Assembly (NCBI RefSeq): GCF_003367315.1
Contig: NZ_CP031415.1
Coordinates: 2,292,001 to 2,356,000 of the forward strand
Length of the DNA stretch: 64,000 nt
Direction of reading: 5' to 3'
Source of the DNA: Saccharospirillum mangrovi
Lineage (GTDB): Bacteria; Pseudomonadota; Gammaproteobacteria; Pseudomonadales; Natronospirillaceae
Made by a program: the position numbers and the translations under genes. Below the pieces are notes generated by a model that saw nothing but the letters and a program-made list of their open reading frames with translations, did not search any database and was not told the DNA's origin. This document shows positions 18,653-25,528 of the stretch, in pieces; the stretch's first letter is position 1, and the number at the start of each line of letters is the position of its first letter.

Positions 18653-18677
18653 AATGGGGCCCCAAAAGGGCCCCATT
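18653..18677 (-). terminator. Intra-operon hairpin between binding-protein and permease genes
   Basis: A 10-bp GC-rich stem (AATGGGGCCC / GGGCCCCATT, five-base loop CAAAA) lies five bases past the binding-protein stop. It lacks a T tract, so it is more likely an mRNA-stabilising or attenuating hairpin that leaves more binding-protein message than permease message, as in maltose-type operons. Confidence 0.6.
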
Positions 18678-18681
18678 CACA

Positions 18682-20238
18682 TCAGGGTTTGCGGACGTCG
18701 TGCAGTTGCAGCAGGAAGGACGGTTGCAGCGAGAAATTTTCCACCGCCTCGGTTGCGACCGCGTTCTGTTGCCAGTTGGCAATGAACGCCCAGGGCGCGT
18801 CGTCGTAAACGATTTCCTGCATCTCTTTATAGAGCGCGGCGCGTTCGTCCTGATCGGTCGCGGTGCGCGCTTCGTTCAACAGCGCATCGACTTCCGGGTT
18901 GGAATAGTAACCCGAATTAAAGCCGCCGTTTTCCGGCCAGGCTTCGGTGCGCAACGCCAGAAACGGCAGTGTGTCCGGGTCGTTGGTCATCCAGGCCATT
19001 TCCGCCATGTCGGCTTTGCCTTCCAGGCCCGGATTCACGCGACCCAAAAAGGTATTCCACTCGTAGGTTTCGATGCTCACATCCAGACCCACAGCGGCAA
19101 GATCGGCCTGAATCGCCGTGCCCATGGAGATCGGATCGAGCATGCCGGAACCGCCTTCGGTGACGTAGAAGGTGATGTCGGCGCCTTCCGCTCCGGCTTC
19201 GGCCAGCAGTTCGCGGGCTTTGTCCGGATCGTACGGATAAGGGTCGAGGTCTTCGTTGTAGGCCCAGCCGAACGCTGGCGGTGTCGGGCCGGTGGCGACG
19301 GTCGCGGTGCCTTGCAGCACGTTCTCGACCAGCGATTCTTTGTCGATGGCGTAGTTCACCGCCTGGCGCACGCGCTTGTCGCTGAACGGTTCTTCTTTGA
19401 GGTTCAGGATCAGGAACCACAGATGCGGGCCGGCCTGTTCGTAGACTTCAAAGTCGTCATCGGCGGCAAAGGTCGCGACGTTATCGGGCGGTACTTCCAC
19501 CATCAGATCGATGCCGCCAGAGAGCATTTCGGCAACGCGGGTGTTGGCGTCGGTAATCGGCCGGAACACTACGGCTTCCAGCTCCGGTGCGCCGTCCCAG
19601 TAATCGGCGTTGCGGCTGACCACCACGCGCTGGTTCGCCTGCCATTCTTCGAATTTGAACGCACCGGTGCCAGACGGATGCCGGCCAACGTCTTTGCCGT
19701 ATTCACGCACCGCCGTCGGCGAAATGATCAGCCCGGTCGGGTACGCCAGGTTCGATAAAAACGGCGCGAAAGGTTCCGACAGCGTGAATTTCACTTCGGT
19801 GTCGCTCAGCGCTTCCACGCTGGCCACCTGGCCGAAGTTGAACGACAGCGGGAATGGGCCGGTGTCGTGGTACGGGTGATTTTCATCGAGCATGCGTTCG
19901 AAGTTGAACACCACGGCGTCGGCGTTGAACGGTGTGCCGTCGTGGAAGGTCACGTCGTCGCGCAGCTCGAAGGTGTATTCCAGGCCGTCGTCGCTGATGG
20001 TCCAATCGGTCGCCAGCGCTGGTTCAACGTTGAGCGTGCCGTCGGAATATCGCACCAGGCCGTCGTACAGATTGACCAGAATGCGGAAGTCGTTCACCGC
20101 GGTAACGGTGTGGGGATCGAGCGATTGGGGTTCGGCAATTTGCCCGACGACGAGCACGTCGGCAGGCGTTTCTGCCCGCAGCGATCCGCTGGTCAGGGCC
20201 GCCAACCCAAGCATCAGGGTAGGGATCAGTTTGTTCAC
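18682..20238 (-). CDS. Peptide-type ABC transporter substrate-binding protein (family 5)
   Basis: The periplasmic receptor of the importer, 518 residues with signal peptide MNKLIPTLMLGLAALTSG then SLRAETP. Family 5 features are clear: SLDPHTVTAVNDFRILVNLY, the DDVTFHDGTPFNADAVVFNF block (signature of SBP_bac_5), and DKRVRQAVNYAIDKESLVEN. The GTG at 20238 has GAGG eight bases upstream; another in-frame GTG at 20256 lacks a ribosome site. The family binds peptides, nickel, opines, glutathione or other amides. Here the linked amidohydrolase and M42 peptidase suggest a peptide or N-acyl/N-carbamoyl amino acid. First gene of the minus-strand operon. Confidence 0.92.
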   Translation of the reverse strand: MNKLIPTLMLGLAALTSGSLRAETPADVLVVGQIAEPQSLDPHTVTAVNDFRILVNLYDGLVRYSDGTLNVEPALATDWTISDDGLEYTFELRDDVTFHDGTPFNADAVVFNFERMLDENHPYHDTGPFPLSFNFGQVASVEALSDTEVKFTLSEPFAPFLSNLAYPTGLIISPTAVREYGKDVGRHPSGTGAFKFEEWQANQRVVVSRNADYWDGAPELEAVVFRPITDANTRVAEMLSGGIDLMVEVPPDNVATFAADDDFEVYEQAGPHLWFLILNLKEEPFSDKRVRQAVNYAIDKESLVENVLQGTATVATGPTPPAFGWAYNEDLDPYPYDPDKARELLAEAGAEGADITFYVTEGGSGMLDPISMGTAIQADLAAVGLDVSIETYEWNTFLGRVNPGLEGKADMAEMAWMTNDPDTLPFLALRTEAWPENGGFNSGYYSNPEVDALLNEARTATDQDERAALYKEMQEIVYDDAPWAFIANWQQNAVATEAVENFSLQPSFLLQLHDVRKP

Positions 20239-20375
20239 GGTAGGCGCCTCTCTCACTTTAGTTTTGAGCAGTCCGTTTCGAGTTGTCGTGACTTGCGCGT
20301 CTCGGCTTCTGTGGCCGATTTCCGAACGACAGGTTCAGCGGAAGCAAGTACCGCAGGCCCTGACCCTTGCTACAA

Positions 20376-20419
20376 TTATCATTACAAATTTATGGACGCA
20401 ATAAATTTTATGATGATAA
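20376..20419. promoter_or_regulatory. AT-rich 44-bp dyad between divergent transporter and hydrolase operons
   Basis: A perfect inverted repeat AAATTTAT (20386-20393) / ATAAATTT (20401-20408) with a seven-base spacer is nested inside a second pair TTATCAT (20376-20382) / ATGATAA (20413-20419). The surrounding genes are GC-rich, so this AT-rich symmetry stands out. It lies between the divergent starts at 20238 and 20468 and is the natural operator for the GntR protein encoded at the end of the operon. Binding is inferred. Confidence 0.5.
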
Positions 20420-20467
20420 ATTGACCGCCACTGTTCACCCGATTCCGTCGCAGAATTAAGGCAGGGC

Positions 20468-21157
20468 ATGACTTATTCGATCGTTGCACGCGACCCAAAC
20501 ACCGGCGCGCTGGGCGTTGCCACCGCCACTGGCAGCGTCGCCGTTGGCGGCTTTGTTCCCCATGTACGCTACCCGGTTGGCGCCATCGCCACCCAGGGCG
20601 CGTTCACCAACTGGCTGTATGGCGACCGTGGTCTGGCGTTGCTCGCCAACGATCAAACCGCCGAACAGGTGCGCGACCGGCTGATTGCCGACGACGAAGG
20701 CCAGGCCCAGCGGCAATTGTTGATTTGCGATGCCCAGGGCCGCACCGCCGCCCACACCGGAACCGCCAACCTGGGCGAGAAAAAACACCACTGCACCGAC
20801 AACCTGGCGCTGGCCGGCAACATTCTTGCCAGCGAACAGGTGATCGACGCCATGCTCGATGCTTACCTCTCGCACGCCGACTGGCCGCTGCACGAACGCC
20901 TGATCAGCGCGTTGGCCGCTGGTGAAGCCGAAGGCGGCGATCAGCGCGGCACCCATTCGGCCACGGTGCGCGTGCACAGCCCGGACAAACCGCCCATCGA
21001 TTTACGCGTCGATTGGGCCGACGCCGGCTGCATCGACCAACTCAAAGCGCTGCTGAACAAAACCCGGGCACACGCTTTTCAAGCCTTTCTCGACGGCGTA
21101 CCGACGCACGCCCACCCGGCCAAAACCGGGCACGTCAGCGACGAGGAGGTGCGTTGA
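20468..21157 (+). CDS. DUF1028 family protein (Ntn-hydrolase-like)
   Basis: A 229-residue member of DUF1028, beginning MTYSIVARDPNTGALGVATA and containing the family blocks GGFVPHVRYPVGAIATQG and ADDEGQAQRQLLICD. The family has a fold related to Ntn hydrolases, and members are linked by context to peptide or amide breakdown, but no reaction is established. ATG is preceded by a weak AAGGCAGGGC site. Its stop overlaps the next gene by one base (TGATG), so the two are coupled. Being in the plus-strand arm with two metallohydrolases and opposite a peptide importer supports a catabolic role. Confidence 0.85.
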   Translation: MTYSIVARDPNTGALGVATATGSVAVGGFVPHVRYPVGAIATQGAFTNWLYGDRGLALLANDQTAEQVRDRLIADDEGQAQRQLLICDAQGRTAAHTGTANLGEKKHHCTDNLALAGNILASEQVIDAMLDAYLSHADWPLHERLISALAAGEAEGGDQRGTHSATVRVHSPDKPPIDLRVDWADAGCIDQLKALLNKTRAHAFQAFLDGVPTHAHPAKTGHVSDEEVR

Positions 21158-22383
21158 TGACGTTGGGTGCCCGCATCATGGAATTGTCTGAGGCGGCGGC
21201 ACGCCACTCCGAACCCGGCCCGGGTGTGACGCGCTTATTGGGCAGCCCGGAACATCAAGCGCTGTTGCGCGACCTGACCGGCTGGATGCAAACCGCCGGG
21301 CTGAGCACAGAACTCGACGCCGCTGGCAATCTGGTCGGCCGTACCGCCGCTGTGCCCGGCGCGAAAACGCTCATCATCGGTTCACATCAGGACAGCGTGC
21401 GCCAGGGCGGCCGTTACGACGGCATGTTGGGCGTGTTGCTGCCGTTGGTGGTGTTGGAAGACCTGCATCGCCACGGCACCGCTTTGCCACTCAACATCGA
21501 ACTGGTCGCATTCAGCGACGAAGAAGGCGCCCGCTTTGCCTCCACACTCGTCGGCAGTTCCGCGCTGGCGGGCCAGTTCGATGCCAGCATTCTGCAAGCC
21601 GTCGATGCCCAGGGCGTCAGCCTTGCTCAAGCGCTGCGCGATTTGGGTTCAAACCCCGACGGCATTGCCGACCTGGCGCGCAACCCTGAGCAAATTACCG
21701 GCTTTCTGGAAGTGCACATCGAACAAGGGCCGGTGTTGGAATCGCTGGATTTGCCAGTCGGCATCGTCTCGGCCATCACCGGCATTGAACGCCACAAAGT
21801 GACGGTAACCGGCCAGGCCGGGCACGCCGGCACCACGCCGATGGAATTGCGGCGCGATGCGTTGGTGGCCGCCACCGAAATCGTCCGTGCGGTCGATCAG
21901 CACTGCCGCCAGAACGACAATCTGGTCGGCGTGGTCGGTGAACTGACGGTCACGCCGAACGCCGTCAACGTGATTCCCAGCCGCGTTGAGTTGACCATCG
22001 AATTGCGCTCGCCCAATCGCGACATTCGCCACGCCGCCCGGCAGCGCCTGTTTGCCGATCTCGACGCCCGGCTGGCCGCAACGCCCTGCCAATGGCAGCA
22101 CGATCTGGTTTATCAGCAGGACGAAGTGGCATGCGCGCCGGCGCTGCAACAACGGCTGGCGCGCGCCATCGAAGCCGAACATTTCTGGCCGCACACCCTG
22201 TTCAGCGGCGCCGGCCACGATGGCCTGGCGATGCACCATTTAACCGAGGTCGGCATGCTGTTCGTGCGCTGCGCTGGCGGCCTCAGCCATCATCCGGACG
22301 AAGCCATTACGGCGGCCGACGCCGATGCCGCAGCGCGAGTGCTGCGCCGCTGCCTGTTGGATTGGGAGGCTCACACCGAATGA
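21157..22383 (+). CDS. M20-type Zn-dependent hydrolase (N-carbamoyl-L-amino-acid hydrolase / allantoate amidohydrolase family)
   Basis: A 408-residue amidohydrolase that would cleave N-carbamoyl, ureido or N-acyl amino acids. The metal-site signature GSHQDSVRQGGRYDGMLGVL puts H77 and D88 at the dinuclear site, and FSDEEGARF supplies the catalytic and bridging Glu (122-123). The GHAGTTPM motif is in the dimerisation lid and HHPDEAI near the end gives the last His. ATG at 21157 overlaps the DUF1028 stop and has a textbook GAGGAGGT site; upstream in-frame starts are ignored. Its stop overlaps the next start by four bases. Exact substrate is not readable. Confidence 0.92.
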   Translation: MTLGARIMELSEAAARHSEPGPGVTRLLGSPEHQALLRDLTGWMQTAGLSTELDAAGNLVGRTAAVPGAKTLIIGSHQDSVRQGGRYDGMLGVLLPLVVLEDLHRHGTALPLNIELVAFSDEEGARFASTLVGSSALAGQFDASILQAVDAQGVSLAQALRDLGSNPDGIADLARNPEQITGFLEVHIEQGPVLESLDLPVGIVSAITGIERHKVTVTGQAGHAGTTPMELRRDALVAATEIVRAVDQHCRQNDNLVGVVGELTVTPNAVNVIPSRVELTIELRSPNRDIRHAARQRLFADLDARLAATPCQWQHDLVYQQDEVACAPALQQRLARAIEAEHFWPHTLFSGAGHDGLAMHHLTEVGMLFVRCAGGLSHHPDEAITAADADAAARVLRRCLLDWEAHTE

Positions 22384-23456
22384 CTCACAGCACGACCCAC
22401 CAGATGACCAGCCTGCCCCAACCCAACGTTGAACGTCTGACCAAGACGCTGTTCGAACTGCTCGCCATCGACAGCCCGACCGGCGATACCGCCGCCATGG
22501 AAACGCATCTGGAACAACGACTCGCCGCCTTCGATGTCACCCTTCAGCGCACCCAGCGCGGCCAGGTGCTCGCCGCCACCGGCGCCAACCCCAAGCGCGC
22601 CCTGGCCGCTCATGTCGATACGTTAGGTGCCATGGTGCAGGCCATTCGGCCGGATGGCCGGCTGGAACTGACGCCACTGGGCACCTGGTCGGCGCGCTTT
22701 GCCGAAGGCGGCCGGGTGACGGTGAAAACCGACCACGGGCCGATTCGAGGCACCGTTCTGCCGCAACTGGCATCGGGCCACGCCTACAACGAGGCGGTTG
22801 ATCAACAGCCGGTCGGCTGGTCGCAATTGGCATTGCGCCTGGACATCGACAGCCAAACAGCCGCGCAAACGCTGGCCGCTGGCGTACTGCCCGGCGATAT
22901 CGTTTGTTTCGATGCACAGCCGGAATTGAGTAACGGCTTTATTAACAGTCGCTTTCTCGACAACAAGGCATCCATCGCCTGCACGCTGGAAATGTTGGCG
23001 CTGCTGCACGAAGCCGGTGTAAAGCCGGCCAGCCCGATCTTGCTGGCCTACACCAACGCCGAGGAAATCGGCCTCGGTGCCGGCACGGCTTTACCGGCGG
23101 GGTTGGAATCGCTGATCAGCCTCGACATCGCACCCGTTGCGCCCAACCAGACCAGCCGTGAAACCGCCATAACGCTGGGCATGAAAGACAGCCTCGGGCC
23201 ACACAGCCGGTCGCTGCTGGCCGAACTGGAACAACTTTGCCAGGCACACCAACTGCCGTATGTGCGCGATGTGTTCCGCCACTACCATTCCGATTGTTCA
23301 TCGGCGCTGCACGCCGGGCACGACCTGCGCACCGCCCTGGTCGGCTTTGGTACGGATGCCACGCACGGCTACGAACGCACTCATCTGGACAGTCTGGTGG
23401 CGCTGTGCCGCTGGCTGGTGGCGTATGCGCTGGCCGATAACGTCGATAACGAATAG
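22380..23456 (+). CDS. M42-family metallopeptidase
   Basis: A 358-residue dinuclear Zn/Co aminopeptidase-like enzyme. The metal ligands of M42 are recognisable in order: H in ALAAHVDTLGAMV, D in SRFLDNKASIACTLEM, the EE pair in YTNAEEIGLGAG, D in LISLDIAPV, and the terminal H in ATHGYERTH. Members trim N-terminal residues from small peptides, or act as deblocking or glutamine-peptide hydrolases. The ATG at 22380 overlaps the preceding stop; a much longer in-frame upstream extension runs antiparallel to nothing and through the M20 gene in another frame, so it is rejected. Last gene of the DUF1028-M20-M42 operon. Confidence 0.9.
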   Translation: MTHSTTHQMTSLPQPNVERLTKTLFELLAIDSPTGDTAAMETHLEQRLAAFDVTLQRTQRGQVLAATGANPKRALAAHVDTLGAMVQAIRPDGRLELTPLGTWSARFAEGGRVTVKTDHGPIRGTVLPQLASGHAYNEAVDQQPVGWSQLALRLDIDSQTAAQTLAAGVLPGDIVCFDAQPELSNGFINSRFLDNKASIACTLEMLALLHEAGVKPASPILLAYTNAEEIGLGAGTALPAGLESLISLDIAPVAPNQTSRETAITLGMKDSLGPHSRSLLAELEQLCQAHQLPYVRDVFRHYHSDCSSALHAGHDLRTALVGFGTDATHGYERTHLDSLVALCRWLVAYALADNVDNE

Positions 23457-23529
23457 CAATGGTCTGCTATTGGACAGCACCGGGCCGGACTGCCATTCTT
23501 TAACATCCATTGCCGGCGAAGTGGTGCCC

Positions 23530-25356
23530 ATGGATTCGAACCAGCAATTCATCAACTACCATCAGACCTTAATGAAGCTTTGCCACAGCAAAGAGTTCAT
23601 TCAGGACACACGGCGCAACAAACTGACGACGTTAACCGCTCTGTGCAGCGAATTGCTGGGCGTTGGCCGGGTCAGTGTCTGGTGGCTGCAAAACGGCGGC
23701 GAAGGCATCGAAAGTGAAATCCTCTACCACCAGGGCGACGGCCACCGTTACGAACCCATCTTTCTCGCCCGCCAGGGCAACCCGGCGTATTTCGAAGCGC
23801 TGATGCAGGCACGCGTCATCGACGCCAGCGATGCCCGCCAGGACCCCCGCACCCGCGCCTTCAACGATCACTACCTGCAACCGACCGGCATTTACGCCAT
23901 GCTCGACGCGCCGATCTTCGATGACGGCCAACTCAGCGGCGTTATCTGTCTGGAAGCCTTGCAGCCGCGCGAATGGTCGTTAGCCGACATCTCACTGGCG
24001 ACCGCCGTCGCCGACACCATCAGCCTGATCAACACTCACGAAGCCTGGTCGCAATCGCAGCAACAACTGGATTACGTCACCCATTTTGACGACCTGACCG
24101 GCCTGCCCAACCTGAATTCACTGCGCGGCCGGCTGCACCGCCTGACGCTCGATGACGCGCCCTTCGCGCTGCTGTGGATCGACCTGGACCGCATCAAAGC
24201 CATCAACGACGGCATGGGCCAGGTAATTGGCAACCAGATCATCGGTGAAGTCGCCAACCGACTGCGGCATTTATCCATTCCCGGCAAAGACAAAATCGCC
24301 CGCGTCGGCGGCGATGAATTCCTCATGGTCATTCGTCGCCAGGCCGACCCGGAAGCCTTGCGTCAATTGACTCAAAGCATTCTCACCACCCTGTCGACAC
24401 CAATGCAGCTGCACGACCAGTGGGTGTCGACCACCGCCTCGGTTGGCATCAGTTTCTGGCCGGTCGACGGGCAGGACAGCGATTCACTGCTCAAACACGC
24501 CGAAGCGGCCATGTACCACGCCAAAGAAAACGGTCGCAACCAGGTGCAGTTTTTCAACAGCTCCATTTCCGCCGACGCCCGTTCGCGCTTTCAATTGGAA
24601 TCGCAACTGCGCCAGGCGATTCGCAATCAGGAACTGGACGTGCACTACCAGCCGATCATCCGCGCCGGCGACAGCGGCCTGGTGCAACTCGAAGCACTGG
24701 TGCGCTGGAACCATCCGACGCATGGCCTGTTACCGCCGGTCCGTTTTCTCGACCTGGCGCGCAGCGCTGGATTAATGGCCGAACTCGGCATGGCGGTGAT
24801 GCGCCGCGCCTGCGAACACATTCGTCAGGCGCAGCAAGCCGGTATGCAATTGCCACAAATGGCGATCAATCTGGCGCCGGAACAACTGCTCGACCCGCAA
24901 TTGCCGGAACGTTTAAAAGAAGTTTATGAAGCCTACGGTTTGAGCGGCCAATGCTTCGATTTCGAAATCACCGAAGACGTCATCAAGGCCGACACCGAAA
25001 ACCTGCGCGGCTTGCTGAAACAACTGGTGGAATTGGGCGCGGGCTTATCGATTGACGATTTCGGCACCGGCTATTCGTCGCTGGCACGGCTCAAACACCT
25101 GCCCTTTGCCAAGCTGAAAATCGACCGCTCGTTCGTCAAAGAACTGCCCACCGACAGCGACGACTGCGCCATCACCTTATCGATACTGGGGTTGGCGCGC
25201 GGCCTGGGCATGGCCGTGGTGGCCGAAGGCGTGGAAACCGAAGATCAGGAACGCTGGCTCACCGAACAAGGCTGCGATTACCTGCAAGGCTACCGCTACA
25301 GCCGGCCGGTACCGTTCGATCAATTGATGATGACGGTGTTGAAAGCCGCCGGTTAA
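23530..25356 (+). CDS. GAF-GGDEF-EAL cyclic-di-GMP signalling protein
   Basis: A 608-residue soluble protein. A GAF sensor (about 25-175) is followed by a GGDEF domain (about 185-345) and an EAL domain (about 360-605). The GGDEF motif itself is intact at about 257-261, but the inhibitory RxxD site is PGKD and the usual GHxxGD helix reads GQVIGN, so cyclase activity may be weak. The EAL domain keeps LEALVRWNHP, the Asn, FEITED, DDFGTG, the Lys of KLKIDRSF and AEGVET, so phosphodiesterase activity is expected. ATG at 23530 is preferred over a longer frame that overlaps the M42 gene. No transmembrane helix. Confidence 0.92.
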   Translation: MDSNQQFINYHQTLMKLCHSKEFIQDTRRNKLTTLTALCSELLGVGRVSVWWLQNGGEGIESEILYHQGDGHRYEPIFLARQGNPAYFEALMQARVIDASDARQDPRTRAFNDHYLQPTGIYAMLDAPIFDDGQLSGVICLEALQPREWSLADISLATAVADTISLINTHEAWSQSQQQLDYVTHFDDLTGLPNLNSLRGRLHRLTLDDAPFALLWIDLDRIKAINDGMGQVIGNQIIGEVANRLRHLSIPGKDKIARVGGDEFLMVIRRQADPEALRQLTQSILTTLSTPMQLHDQWVSTTASVGISFWPVDGQDSDSLLKHAEAAMYHAKENGRNQVQFFNSSISADARSRFQLESQLRQAIRNQELDVHYQPIIRAGDSGLVQLEALVRWNHPTHGLLPPVRFLDLARSAGLMAELGMAVMRRACEHIRQAQQAGMQLPQMAINLAPEQLLDPQLPERLKEVYEAYGLSGQCFDFEITEDVIKADTENLRGLLKQLVELGAGLSIDDFGTGYSSLARLKHLPFAKLKIDRSFVKELPTDSDDCAITLSILGLARGLGMAVVAEGVETEDQERWLTEQGCDYLQGYRYSRPVPFDQLMMTVLKAAG

Positions 25357-25433
25357 GCCAGCCTTGATGGGGTCAGCGTTTGTTGAGCAACACCAACAAG
25401 GCCGCGCTGACGCCCATAACCCACCAAAACAAA

Positions 25434-25465
25434 AAAACGCCCAACGCAAAAGCATCGGGCGTTTT
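25434..25465. terminator. Bidirectional terminator between converging genes
   Basis: A 9-bp stem AAAACGCCC / GGGCGTTTT with a 14-base loop sits between the converging GGDEF-EAL and kelch-like genes. A-rich and T-rich flanks on both sides fit termination in both directions. Confidence 0.75.
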
Positions 25466-25528
25466 AAGCGGTTCCGGTTTCAGCGACCCGCCTGATTCAG
25501 AACCGCACAGACGTCACCTCGGTTAACC

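Noticed and set aside
18418-19758. A 446-codon open frame on the plus strand
   Set aside because: It is opposite the permease and binding-protein genes and spans the intergenic hairpin; the product has no recognisable domain.
24484-24723. Small frames inside the GGDEF-EAL gene on both strands
   Set aside because: All overlap conserved domain sequence in the main frame and lack ribosome sites.
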